Notes under the pieces: model-generated
What the model saw: only the letters and a program-made list of their open reading frames with translations
The model's database searches: none
What the model was told of the DNA's origin: nothing
Shown here: in pieces, positions 42,583 to 54,046 of the stretch
Position numbering within the stretch: the first letter of the stretch is position 1
Layout of the letters: every line of letters starts with the position of its first letter
Assembly: GCA_963798855.1 (NCBI GenBank)
Contig: CAWCUU010000004.1
Location: forward strand, 124,001-188,000
DNA: 64,000 nucleotides
Source: CAWCUU01 sp963798855
Lineage (GTDB): Bacteria; Gemmatimonadota; Gemmatimonadetes; Longimicrobiales; RSA9
Direction: 5' to 3'
Position numbers and translations under genes: made by a program

Positions 42583-42618
42583 GTCGAGGTCGAAGTCGAA
42601 TTCGAAGTCGAAATCGAA
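42583..42618. repeat. Hexamer repeat NTCGAR x6
   Basis: Six consecutive 6-base units: GTCGAG, GTCGAA, GTCGAA, TTCGAA, GTCGAA, ATCGAA, in the gap between two - strand genes. Short, slightly diverged and rich in Taq-like TCGA cores. Confidence 0.6.
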
Positions 42619-42628
42619 TTGCCGTACC

Positions 42629-43456
42629 TCACTCGGCCAGGCCAGCCGCCACGCCATCGAGCAGCGACCTCAAACCTACGAACCCCTCCGTCTTCTCCAC
42701 CCTCGCCTCGTCCAGATACAGCCCCCGGTTCATCTCCACCTGCACGCAGTGGATCTCCTGCTCCGGCCGGCCGTGTCGCCGCAGGATCTCCCCGCCCTTG
42801 TACGGCTTATTCACGGCGACGCTGTGGCCTCTCGCCCGCAGCAGCTCGACCACGTGCTCGGTGAGCGCCGGCTCCGCGCTCGTGCCGTCGAGGTCGCCGA
42901 CAATGAAATCGGGCCGACTCGCGCCGGGTCCATCCGGCGTCATCGCGTTGCCGACGCTCTTCATCGAGTGCCAGTCGACGTGCCAGACACGGCCGTGCGC
43001 ATCGCGGAGCTCGCGCAGCAGTCGGGCGAGGCGCGCGTGGTACGGGCGGTAGCCGAGATCGATGCGACGTCGCACTTCGGCCACCGGCATCGGGGGCTCG
43101 AAAATCACGACGCCGGGCGAGACGTAGCGCCGGATCAGACCGAGCCCGAGCCGCGACTTTTCGGAGGACCGGAGTCGCGTTTCCGACTCCCCCTCGAGCA
43201 CCGCGGGATCGACGTCGTTCTCGGCGCGGTTGACGTCAATGAAGGTGCGCGGCAGCGTCGCGCAGAGCAGCGTGATGCCGTATCGCACGCACCCGTCCAG
43301 CAGCTCGTCCACGTACGCGTCCTCGCCCCGCCGCAGCTCGAGCCGTGAACAGACGGTGGTCCAGCCGGCCGGATAGTCGCGGCCGCTGTGCGGCGAGTCG
43401 AACAGCACCGGCCTGGTCGGGCCTTCCGGAGCGACGACCCGAAAGGGCTCGGCCAT
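42629..43456 (-). CDS. N-formylglutamate amidohydrolase family protein
   Basis: A 275-residue protein with the FGase family blocks: RPVLFDSPHSGRDYP near the start, TLPRTFIDVNRAENDVD, YRPYHARLARLLRELRDAHGRVWHVDWHSMKSV (metal-type histidines) and PDFIVGDLDGTSAEP, then NKPYKGGEILRRHGRPEQEIHCVQVEMNRGLYLDE. The family removes formyl groups from N-formylglutamate (histidine breakdown) or acts on related N-acyl amino acids. It abuts the YfcC-type carrier gene with no gap, so uptake and cleavage of a peptide or amino-acid derivative may be linked. Confidence 0.92.
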   Translation of the reverse strand: MAEPFRVVAPEGPTRPVLFDSPHSGRDYPAGWTTVCSRLELRRGEDAYVDELLDGCVRYGITLLCATLPRTFIDVNRAENDVDPAVLEGESETRLRSSEKSRLGLGLIRRYVSPGVVIFEPPMPVAEVRRRIDLGYRPYHARLARLLRELRDAHGRVWHVDWHSMKSVGNAMTPDGPGASRPDFIVGDLDGTSAEPALTEHVVELLRARGHSVAVNKPYKGGEILRRHGRPEQEIHCVQVEMNRGLYLDEARVEKTEGFVGLRSLLDGVAAGLAE

Positions 43457-44941
43457 TCAGTACCCGATCACGACCGCGACGCCGACGATCGCGAGCGCGA
43501 GCACGGCGAGGATCGCGAAGAGCGGGAACGCGAATCGGACCCAGCGGCCGTAGGAGACGTCGGCGGTGGCGAGATAGGCGAGCAGCATGCCCGACGTCGG
43601 CGTGATCATGTTGGTCAGGCCGTTGCCGAAGATGAAGGCGAGGACCGCGGTCTGGCCGCTGACGCCGGAGAGCTGAGCGATGGGCCCGAGGATCGGCATG
43701 GTCACGGCCGCCTGCCCGGACGTCGACGGGATCAGCACGTCGAGCAGCATCTGCACGAGCACCATACTCTGCGCCACGAGCACCGGGTGGTGCCCCTGCG
43801 CCGCGCCGGCCAGCGCGTGGATGATCGAGTCGAGGATCAGGCCGTCGCGCAGCACGATCTCGACGGCCTTCGCGAGCCCCACCAGGATCGCGGCGAGCAT
43901 CATCCCGTTCATCCCGCCGAGGAACGCCTCCGCCGCCTGCCGCGACGGCATGCGCGCGAGCAGCGCGATGGCGAACGCCGCGAACAGGTAAACGGCGCCG
44001 AGCTCCAGGTTGCCCCAGCCCAGCTCGCGAGCGCCGTACACGATCGCCCCGACCAGTGCGACGACGACACCCAGCACGAGCAGGTGACTTCGCTCGAGCG
44101 GCGGGGCCGCGTGCGAGGTCGCCTCCGCGCGCGTCCGGCGCCCGACGGTGCGCAGCAGGTATACGATCCCGATCGCCAGGAACAGCGCGAAGGCGACGAA
44201 GCGGAGCCACGTCCCGCTGAACATCGGCACGCCGACGATCGGCTGTGCGATCACGAGCGGCAGCGGGTTCGTGACGGAGGTCATGTAGCCGATCTTCGCG
44301 GCGACCGCGACGATCGCGAGCCCCGCGAGGTTGTCGAGCCCAATGCGCCGCGCGAGCGCTACGACGAGCGGGATGACGACGAGGTACTCCGAGATCAGCC
44401 CCAGGAACGTGCTCCCCGCCGACAGCGCGACCATCAGGATCGGCGCGAGCAGCAGCACGTCGCCTTTCGTCAGCGCGAGCAGCCGGTCCAGCCCCGCGTC
44501 CAGCGCGCCCGTGCGCCGCAGCACGCCGAACATCCCGCCGATGAACAGGATCATGAAGATCAGCGGCGCCGCCCCCGCCATGCCCGCGGGGACGGAGGAG
44601 AAGATCGCGATGGGGCTGACCGGCCGGGCCACCTCGCCCTCGCCCTCGCCCTTGCCCTTGCCCTCGAAGAGCGAGTAGTCCTTCGGGATCGGCTGGAAGC
44701 TGCCCGGCACCACGAGGCCGTCGTCGCCCCGCTGGTACGCGCCCGACGGAACGAACCAGGTGAGCAGAACCGCGCCCGTGATGATCAGCATCATCATCAC
44801 GATCGCGTGCGGCATGCGACGTCGCCGGGGCGGCTCCGTCCGCACGTCTGGCACGTCCGGCTCCCGTCGCGCGACGGGACCCTCGTTGCCGGACTCGTCG
44901 TCGTCGGCCGCCACCGCTGACTCGAGGTCGTCGCGGGTCAC
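43457..44941 (-). CDS. YfcC-family membrane carrier (DcuC-like superfamily)
   Basis: About 12 membrane helices. Family blocks include PHAIVMMMLIITGAVLLTWFVPSGAY, FSSVPAGMAGAAPLIFMILFIGGMFGVLRRTGALDAG, SEYLVVIPLVVALARRIGLD, IGYMTSVTNPLPLVIAQPI, DVLIPSTSGQAAVTMPILGPI and NMITPTSGMLLAYLA. These carriers move small organic anions, amino acids or peptides. A GKGKGEGEGE run sits in the first external loop. The start is unclear: GTG 44941 lacks a close ribosome site; ATG 44815 begins right at the first helix. Immediately followed by the amidohydrolase gene. Confidence 0.9.
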   Translation of the reverse strand: MTRDDLESAVAADDDESGNEGPVARREPDVPDVRTEPPRRRRMPHAIVMMMLIITGAVLLTWFVPSGAYQRGDDGLVVPGSFQPIPKDYSLFEGKGKGEGEGEVARPVSPIAIFSSVPAGMAGAAPLIFMILFIGGMFGVLRRTGALDAGLDRLLALTKGDVLLLAPILMVALSAGSTFLGLISEYLVVIPLVVALARRIGLDNLAGLAIVAVAAKIGYMTSVTNPLPLVIAQPIVGVPMFSGTWLRFVAFALFLAIGIVYLLRTVGRRTRAEATSHAAPPLERSHLLVLGVVVALVGAIVYGARELGWGNLELGAVYLFAAFAIALLARMPSRQAAEAFLGGMNGMMLAAILVGLAKAVEIVLRDGLILDSIIHALAGAAQGHHPVLVAQSMVLVQMLLDVLIPSTSGQAAVTMPILGPIAQLSGVSGQTAVLAFIFGNGLTNMITPTSGMLLAYLATADVSYGRWVRFAFPLFAILAVLALAIVGVAVVIGY

Positions 44942-45254
44942 GCGCGTGGGTTTGCTGTCATCTCGCGCTCCTGGCTGAGCGCACAACTTGCCGCCGGGCG
45001 CGTCACTGGCACAACCACGGCGTCGCGGCGCCCGCATCGAGTGGGTTGCCCGGGCCGACGCGGCGAGGCTCCACTTGCCGGAGGCGTCCCGTCCCGCCCA
45101 TGCGTCGGCCCAAACTGCCATGGCCGCTCGCCCTTCCCGGCACAACGCTATTCAAAGGCGCGGCGCATTCGCGGCGCGGCCTCCGAAACCAACGTTGGAT
45201 CGAGGCTCCGGCAGACGCCGGAGACGCTCTCCGCGACCCGCGAGGAAGACGACG
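44942..45254. other. Divergent intergenic region
   Basis: Lies between the carrier gene (-) and a secreted-protein gene (+) and should hold both promoters. No convincing gene, hairpin or repeat was seen. Confidence 0.35.
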
Positions 45255-46547
45255 ATGCGGAATCCGGTGCTGCTGGTTGCAGCCGTGCTGATCGGTGTGG
45301 CGACGAGGCCGTCGGCCGCACAGACGGCGCAGGCGCGTCCGCAGAGCTGCAGAGTCGAGGAGCTGTCCCGCCGCGAGCTCGACCTCGACGGCAACGATCT
45401 CTACGTCGAGCCGACCGTCCTGGTCCCGGACTCGAACGGCGACGTGCTGCTGGCAGGAACGCCGAACTACATCGTCAGGAGGACGCCCGCAGGCCATATC
45501 GCAAGCCAGGAAGCCGATTCGATCCTCGGCGTGGTGCTGGGTCGTGATGGGGTGCTGCGGCCCGTTCCGGCGCCGATCGACGCGCATCTCGTGACCGGCG
45601 TTCGTGCAGTGCCGCGGCGGAACGGCGGATGGCACGTCGTCTTCGGCGAGGCCGCCCCGCACGCCGGCACGTTCCCGGGCGCGGCGATCCGGCTCTGGTA
45701 CGGAGTCTACGACGGCAAGAGCTGGAGTGGACTGGAGCGGCTGCCGGTGCCATCGGGTCGGTTCGATGCCTTCACCGCCTCCGATCTCCTGCAGCGCGCG
45801 GACACCCTCGCCTGGGCGATGTCCCTGCTCTCCCCGGATACGGCGGACCCGATGCCCAAGGGGATCGCGCTATTTCTCCTCGGCAACGGACGATGGTCGC
45901 CCGAGATCGTCCCCATCGACCACGGCAGCCTGGCGGCCGCGTTCTCCGATGCCCATGGCCTCGTGCTCGCCGTTGCGGAAGCCGATACGTCCATCGGGGA
46001 CTTCCCCGAACCGGGACCGTATCACTTCGTGCCTACCACGTCGCTCGTGCTGTGGGCTCGCGAGCGCGAGTGGCATCGGCTGAGATGGCTCGTCCATGGC
46101 CGCACGGAGGGCGTCGTAGAAATGCCCTCGCTCGACTGGGTCGGCGGCAATGGAATCGCGACCTGGCAGACTCCCGCCGCGGGGGACCGTCTGGAGACAC
46201 GGGCCATGGTCGGGCCCCTTTCGACCGGGCCGCTACGTACGTTGGTGGTCGACTCGAGCGGCCGGTACTGGGCGCACGTGCGGTCGAGCGGTCTCGCCGG
46301 GCTCTGGATCACCGAGCACGAGATCACGCCCACGGAGCCGGGCCGACTCCGGCTCGTCCGCTTTTCGCCGGAGGGCAACTCGATCGAGGAAATACACAGC
46401 CTTCCCTCCCCGTTCCACGGCTTCTTCGCCGTTACGGCGATGCCTCGTGGCGGAGAGATTGTACTCGCCGGACCCCAGTTCGATGAAGGGAACGGCGATG
46501 GCCGACTCAGGAGCCTCGTCATCCGTTTCCGGGTGCGGTGCTCCTGA
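45255..46547 (+). CDS. Secreted protein of unknown function, propeller-like
   Basis: A 430-residue protein with a signal peptide (MRNPVLLVAAVLIGVATRPSAAQ). The mature part shows repeated short beta patterns of the form strand-turn-strand with Gly/Trp ends (GDVLLAGTPNYIVRRTPAGHIASQ, GGWHVVFGEAAPHAG, GRYWAHVRSSGLAGLWITEHE, GEIVLAGPQF), which suggests a beta propeller. No domain is recognised with confidence. First of three + strand genes for exported proteins that end at the 16S terminator region. Confidence 0.65.
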   Translation: MRNPVLLVAAVLIGVATRPSAAQTAQARPQSCRVEELSRRELDLDGNDLYVEPTVLVPDSNGDVLLAGTPNYIVRRTPAGHIASQEADSILGVVLGRDGVLRPVPAPIDAHLVTGVRAVPRRNGGWHVVFGEAAPHAGTFPGAAIRLWYGVYDGKSWSGLERLPVPSGRFDAFTASDLLQRADTLAWAMSLLSPDTADPMPKGIALFLLGNGRWSPEIVPIDHGSLAAAFSDAHGLVLAVAEADTSIGDFPEPGPYHFVPTTSLVLWAREREWHRLRWLVHGRTEGVVEMPSLDWVGGNGIATWQTPAAGDRLETRAMVGPLSTGPLRTLVVDSSGRYWAHVRSSGLAGLWITEHEITPTEPGRLRLVRFSPEGNSIEEIHSLPSPFHGFFAVTAMPRGGEIVLAGPQFDEGNGDGRLRSLVIRFRVRCS

Positions 46548-46595
46548 GCCGGAAGTTCCACGAATCCGACATCCACCGAATCACTGGAGACTTCC

Positions 46596-47294
46596 ATGCA
46601 GAAGATATCCGGGATACTCCTGTTCGTATGCGGAATCCTGGCGGGCTGCTCCGATGCGGATCCGCCGACCGCGCCCGACGCGAATCCGGCCGACGGGCCG
46701 CGCAAGGCGGTAACAGCTACTGATCTAGGGGAGGTGCCGACCCAATACCGATACGATCCATACTTTGTCTCATATGGCGTCAAGTCATCGGGCATCGGCA
46801 CCGTGGAGGCGAGGATGTATTTCCGGGCGAACAACGCCCGTCAGACGCTCATGCTGAAGCTATACTTCGGCGGTCAGTTGACCGATCAATCGCCGACCGC
46901 GGTCAGCCTCTTCTCGATACCGCTCCCGCCGCTCACCACCCAGGTGCTGGTCACACGGCAGTCCATACCCATCGACGGAAGCTGCGGCCACACCGTCGCG
47001 GCGTATGCGACGCATGAGATCTGGAACAGCTATCTCGGCAGCAGCGGCAAGCTTACGGAGTGGGGGCACAACCAGAGGTCCACGAGCCGCCAAGCCTCTC
47101 AAGACAAATGTCTGGTCGAGGATATCGATAAGCCTGCCAACAGCGTGCTCGGCGGCAGCGGCGGTGGCGGTCCGAGCGACTGCTTGGAGTGCATCATGGA
47201 ACCGGTCGAACCGTACCAGTGGTGTAAGGTGCGCTACTGGTATGACACCTCCACCGGTGAAATCGTCGACTGGTACGTCCTCTACTGCTGGTGA
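46596..47294 (+). CDS. Cys-rich lipoprotein of unknown function
   Basis: A 232-residue protein with a lipobox (GILAGC). The mature chain has a beta-rich middle (TVEARMYFRANNARQTLMLKLYFGGQLTDQ) and a C-terminal part with a Gly linker (GGSGGGG), then DCLECIMEPVEPYQWCKVRYWYD and an aromatic end (WYVLYCW). The Cys residues suggest a disulfide-bonded exported domain. Lower G+C wording than neighbours (for example ATATCG, AAATGT) hints at later arrival. Family not recognised. Confidence 0.6.
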   Translation: MQKISGILLFVCGILAGCSDADPPTAPDANPADGPRKAVTATDLGEVPTQYRYDPYFVSYGVKSSGIGTVEARMYFRANNARQTLMLKLYFGGQLTDQSPTAVSLFSIPLPPLTTQVLVTRQSIPIDGSCGHTVAAYATHEIWNSYLGSSGKLTEWGHNQRSTSRQASQDKCLVEDIDKPANSVLGGSGGGGPSDCLECIMEPVEPYQWCKVRYWYDTSTGEIVDWYVLYCW

Positions 47295-47380
47295 CCACAA
47301 CGGCATCGCGACGGGGCCGGGACACTCCGCGTCGCAACGCCGGCCACCGGAATCCTTCAACGACGACAGGATCGTGAACC

Positions 47381-47863
47381 ATGCATCGACATATCCACTC
47401 CGAATTCCTGCTCGCGCTGGCAGTCCTCGCGGCAGGGCTCGGCCAACGGGACGCACTCCACGCCCAGGCTACGCCGCGGAGCGTGCAGGTCGTGATTCTG
47501 GAGCACTTCGCCGCCTTCGAGGCGGACAGCGCTCGTCCGCCGGAGGCGAAACCCATCATGGCGGTCGTGCTGCGGCGGACGCCCTGGGATGAAGGCGTGA
47601 GCCTCATCGTGCTCTCTCCCGAGGCCGCGACACCTCAGACGCTCGGCGCCGCAATCGGCGCGCTCGCGCGACGGGGGAACACGAATCTGCTCGTGGTACC
47701 CGTCGCAGCCTCCACGCCGGATCTCCCCGCCGCTGCACGAGAGAGGCTCGAGGCGCGACTCGCCGAGCTGGCCGGGCAGGAGAGCACGTTCATCCCCAGG
47801 CTCGGCCGGGGCCGTGCGATCATGATCCCCGACCCGCTCCGACTGCTGCGGCCGGAGGGATAG
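47381..47863 (+). CDS. Secreted protein of unknown function
   Basis: A 160-residue protein with a signal peptide (HSEFLLALAVLAAGLG, cleavage near LHAQA). The rest is Ala/Leu/Arg-rich with a central VVVL-strand (SLIVLSPEAATPQ...NLLVVPVAAS) and a helical PAAARERLEARLAEL segment. No family recognised. It ends 36 bases before the inverted repeat that ends 16S transcription from the other side. Confidence 0.6.
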   Translation: MHRHIHSEFLLALAVLAAGLGQRDALHAQATPRSVQVVILEHFAAFEADSARPPEAKPIMAVVLRRTPWDEGVSLIVLSPEAATPQTLGAAIGALARRGNTNLLVVPVAASTPDLPAAARERLEARLAELAGQESTFIPRLGRGRAIMIPDPLRLLRPEG

Positions 47864-47891
47864 ACCCAGCCGATCGGATTCTGCAGAAAGG

Positions 47892-47936
47892 CAAAAAAAG
47901 AGCGAGCCGACTCCGCGGATGCGGGTCGGCTCGCTC
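47892..47936 (-). terminator. Terminator of the 16S rRNA transcript
   Basis: Twelve-base perfect arms GAGCGAGCCGAC (47900-47911) and GTCGGCTCGCTC (47925-47936), with an extra inner CCGC/GCGG pair. The run CAAAAAAA at 47892-47899 gives a seven-T tract on the - strand, so it ends - strand transcription, about 120 bases after the 16S 3' end. Confidence 0.88.
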
Positions 47937-48053
47937 GTGTGACTACCGGGTCGGGTCTTCTGTGTGGTGCGACTTCCGAGCGGCTTTCGGAGGGACCCCG
48001 TGAGGGGGTGGCGCGGGCACGAGGCCCGGCCTTCTCTCCTACTCGCGTGCTCC

Positions 48054-49615
<1,562 letters not shown>

Positions 49616-49798
49616 AAAGTCCGACTCTTGCTCATTCCCAACGCCAACACTTCTGACGTTCAGAATCATTTACCTTTGATCGACTCCTCGGCGCTCTCGC
49701 GCCTACCCGCGGGAAGGTACACCCACGGGCGGAGCCCACACAGAATACCCGACCTCGGTTGTCAAACAGCGCGCCAGCGCTTGGCTGGCAGGACGCAG

Positions 49799-49827
49799 AT
49801 GATAACGGAGCGCGCGGACCCCGTCAA
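49799..49827 (-). promoter_or_regulatory. 16S rRNA promoter (sigma-70 type)
   Basis: On the - strand, -35 TTGACG (49827-49822), a 17-base spacer, and -10 TATCAT (49804-49799). This is the best promoter in the stretch ahead of the 16S gene, about 185 bases before its 5' end. The -35 lies in one arm of a strong hairpin. A second TTGACA at about 49766 has no good -10. Confidence 0.7.
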
Positions 49828-49854
49828 GGTTTGACGGCGGGGTTCCGCGCGCTC
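49808..49854. repeat. Long inverted repeat over the 16S promoter
   Basis: Outer arms GAGCGCGCGG (49808-49817) and CCGCGCGCTC (49845-49854), inner arms CCGTCAA (49821-49827) and TTGACGG (49831-49837), loop GGT. No T tract on either side, so it is a poor terminator; it covers the -35 of the promoter. Confidence 0.65.
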
Positions 49855-49956
49855 CTCACGCTCTCCATCGAACGCTCGCCGGCGCTCCGCCGGCCCTGCC
49901 AAAGATGCTCGCGCTACAGCCGTTCCGCGCGATGTGCCACGATCACGTGCGACGCG

Positions 49957-50193
49957 CTACAGCTCCTCGTCCTCCTCCCAGTCCTCATCCTCCTCCCACT
50001 CCTCCTCATCCTCCCACTCGTCGTCGTCCCAGTCCTCGTCGTCGTCGTCCTCCCACTCGTCTTCCTCATCCCAGTCCTCGTCGTCCTCCCACTCTTCTTC
50101 GTCGCCGTCGTCGTAGGCGCTCGGGATGAGGATCTCTTCGTGGGAGGCGGCGAAGATGTCCGCAGTCGTGGCTTCCTCGTGCAGCGCGATCAT
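49957..50193 (-). CDS. Small, extremely acidic D/E/W-rich protein
   Basis: A 78-residue frame. Residues 1-27 look normal (MIALHEEATTADIFAASHEEILIPSAY). Residues 28-78 contain only Asp, Glu, Trp, one Gly and a final Leu, with tryptophan every 4-8 residues (EEEWEDDEDW, DDDEDWDDDEWEDEE). The nucleotide run is TCCTC/TCGTC repeats on the + strand, so the frame could be a by-product of a simple repeat, but the ordinary N-terminal part and stop fit a real gene. No strong ribosome site. It is oriented with the 16S gene and lies just upstream of its promoter. Confidence 0.55.
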   Translation of the reverse strand: MIALHEEATTADIFAASHEEILIPSAYDDGDEEEWEDDEDWDEEDEWEDDDDEDWDDDEWEDEEEWEEDEDWEEDEEL

Positions 50194-50349
50194 CAGCGGA
50201 GAATTCCCTGATCTTCGGGGATTCAGAACCTACGGGCGAACGCGGGGCAAGGTACAAGACAGCGCGCGAGAGTCAAGGGTCTTGTGGGTCATGGATGTGC
50301 GCGGGCGGGCGCGCGTTCACGGCACCAGCCGGACGGCCGAGCCGGTGCG

Positions 50350-52263
<1,914 letters not shown>

Positions 52264-52440
52264 GCGCTCCCGGAGGCGATCTGCGTGGTGCTTGATGTGG
52301 CGGGCGCTTGTTACCCGATCCCGGGGCGAAGGGTCCTGGCGTGGGAGCGCATGCTTCGGGCGCGGCCTGGCGGCCGGGCGCCGCCGGGTGGCGGGGCGCG
52401 GTCCCTGCGGGGCCGGGCGCGCCGCGTGCGCGGCGGAGCG

Positions 52441-52497
52441 GCCCTGCGGGCCGGGGGCGGCCCTGCGGGCCGGGGGCGGCCCTGCGGGCCGGGGGCG
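52441..52497. repeat. 19-base tandem repeat, three perfect copies
   Basis: Units at 52441-52459, 52460-52478 and 52479-52497, each GCCCTGCGGGCCGGGGGCG. They lie in the all-G/C gap between typA and the YjbQ-family gene. Each unit holds a small CCCTGCGGG-type palindrome. Confidence 0.85.
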
Positions 52498-52534
52498 CTC
52501 CGCGGGGGCGGCGGGCGAAGGACGGTGACGCAGA

Positions 52535-52933
52535 TCAGGCGGGAATGAAAGCCAGGGCTACAGTTCGTTCCCGGGGACCATCCCATTCGGCCAGAAAGAG
52601 CTTCTGCCAGGTACCGAGGACGAGGTCGCCGCGCTCGACGAGCAGGGTCTCGCCAGGGCCGCTGAGGAGCGTCTTGAGGTGGGAGTCGGAGTTGCCCTCG
52701 GAGTGGCGGTAGTCGCCGGAGCGTGGTACGAGACGACGCAGCGTGGTGACGATGTCGCGGGCGACATCGGGGTCCGCGCCTTCATTGACCACCAGCCCGC
52801 AGGTCGTGTGCATCGCCCAGAGGTGCAGAACCCCCTCCCCCTCCGAGTTCCCCCGCAGCCACCGCCGCACCTCGCCCGTGATCTCCACGAGCTGCTCCCG
52901 CTCCGTCGATCGGACGCGAATGCGCCCGCTCAT
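52535..52933 (-). CDS. YjbQ/UPF0047 family protein
   Basis: A 132-residue protein from ATG 52933, with GGGGGA ahead. Family blocks: STEREQLVEITGEVRRWLR, GVLHLWAMHTTCGLVVNEGADPDVARDI, SGDYRHSEGNSDSHLKTLL, and WQKLFLAEWDGPRERTVALAF. The two histidine-bearing motifs (HTTCGL, HSEGNSDSHLK) are the conserved core of this family, described as secondary thiamine-phosphate synthase. The open frame continues upstream through the 15-base repeat array (PLRGG units), but family length and the ribosome site favour 52933. Confidence 0.9.
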   Translation of the reverse strand: MSGRIRVRSTEREQLVEITGEVRRWLRGNSEGEGVLHLWAMHTTCGLVVNEGADPDVARDIVTTLRRLVPRSGDYRHSEGNSDSHLKTLLSGPGETLLVERGDLVLGTWQKLFLAEWDGPRERTVALAFIPA

Positions 52934-52935
52934 GA

Positions 52936-53134
52936 GGTCCCCCGCGAAGCGGCTCCCCGCGAAGCGGCCCCCGCGAAGCGGCCCCCCGCGCAGCGGCCCC
53001 CCGCGCAGCGGCCCCCCGCGCAGCGGCCCCCCGCGCAGCGGCCCCCCGCGCAGCGGCCCCCCGCGCAGCGGCCCCCCGCGCAGCGGCCCCCCGCGCAGCG
53101 GCCCCCCGCGCAGCGGCCCCCCGCGCAGCGGCCC
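52936..53134. repeat. 15-base tandem repeat array
   Basis: Ten perfect 15-base units GCCCCCCGCGCAGCG from 52981 to 53130, preceded by three diverged units with CGCGAAGC (52936-52980). Being a multiple of three, the array is open in several frames (for example Pro-Leu-Arg-Gly-Gly on the - strand). It lies between fabI and the YjbQ-family gene. Confidence 0.9.
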
Positions 53135-53219
53135 GCGCGAAGCGCGCGCCCCGGCGAAGCCCGGCGCCCCGCGCCCCACGCGGCGCCCCGGCGCAGCCGG
53201 CGCCCGCCCGTAGGGCGCT

Positions 53220-53975
53220 TCAAGCCCCCACCGCGTGGAATCCGCCGTCCACGTGGACGATCTCGCCGCTGGTGGCGGGGAACCAGTCGGAGAGCAGCGC
53301 GACGCAGGCGCGGGCGGTCGGCTCGGTGTCGGTGAGGTCCCAGCCGAGGGGGGCGCGGCGCGCCCACACCTCCTCGAACTGCTGGAAGCCGGGGATGCTC
53401 TTCGCGGCGATCGTGCGGAGCGGACCGGCCGACACGAGGTTCACGCGGATCTTCTTCGGCCCCAGGTCGCGAGCGAGATACCGGGTGGTCGATTCGAGCG
53501 CGGCCTTCGCGACGCCCATCCAGTCATAGACGGGCCACGCCTTGGAGGCGTCGAAGTCGAGGCCGACGACGCTGCCGCCGCCCTCCATGAGCGGCGCGGC
53601 GGCGACGGTCAGCGCCTTGAGCGAGTATGCGGAGACGTGCAGCGCGGTGGCGACGTCGCCCCAAGGCGCGCTCAGGAACCCGCCGCCGAGGCAGCTTTCG
53701 GGCGCGAACGCGATGGCGTGCAGCACGCCGTCGAGATGGCCGCCGACGCGCTCGGCGAGCGCGTCCACGTCCTCCTGACTGGTGACGTCGAGCTCGACGA
53801 GCGGGGCCTCGGCGGGCAGCCGCCGCGCCGTCCGCTCGGTCAGTCGCATCGCGCGACCGAAGGAGCTCAGCACGACGCTCGCACCCTGCTCCTGCGCGAG
53901 CTTCGCGACGGCGAAGGCGATCGAAGCGTCGTTCAGCACGCCGGTGACGAGGATGCGCTTCCCGTCGAGGATCAT
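53220..53975 (-). CDS. fabI: Enoyl-ACP reductase, InhA-like
   Basis: A 251-residue short-chain reductase. It starts ILDGKRILVTGVLNDASIAFAVAKLAQEQGASVVL, has LVELDVTSQEDVDALAERV, HAIAFAPES, SAYSLKALTVAAAPLM and the catalytic YDWMGVAKAALES (Tyr-x6-Lys), then VSAGPLRTIAAKSIPGF and ATSGEIVHVDGGFH. The DGKRILVTG start, DWM-VAK site and APLGWDLTDTEPTARA end are closest in style to actinobacterial InhA. It reduces enoyl-ACP in fatty-acid elongation. Downstream lies the 15-base repeat array. Confidence 0.94.
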   Translation of the reverse strand: MILDGKRILVTGVLNDASIAFAVAKLAQEQGASVVLSSFGRAMRLTERTARRLPAEAPLVELDVTSQEDVDALAERVGGHLDGVLHAIAFAPESCLGGGFLSAPWGDVATALHVSAYSLKALTVAAAPLMEGGGSVVGLDFDASKAWPVYDWMGVAKAALESTTRYLARDLGPKKIRVNLVSAGPLRTIAAKSIPGFQQFEEVWARRAPLGWDLTDTEPTARACVALLSDWFPATSGEIVHVDGGFHAVGA

Positions 53976-54046
53976 GGTCTCACGCGTGGAAGTCGGGATC
54001 AGTCGCGATCCGGCCCGGCAACGCCGACGCCGTCATCGCCCGGGTT

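Noticed and set aside
52743..53213. Long + strand frames across the 15-base repeat (Pro/Ala/Arg-rich)
   Set aside because: They arise from a repeat whose length is a multiple of three and show no family features or ribosome site.
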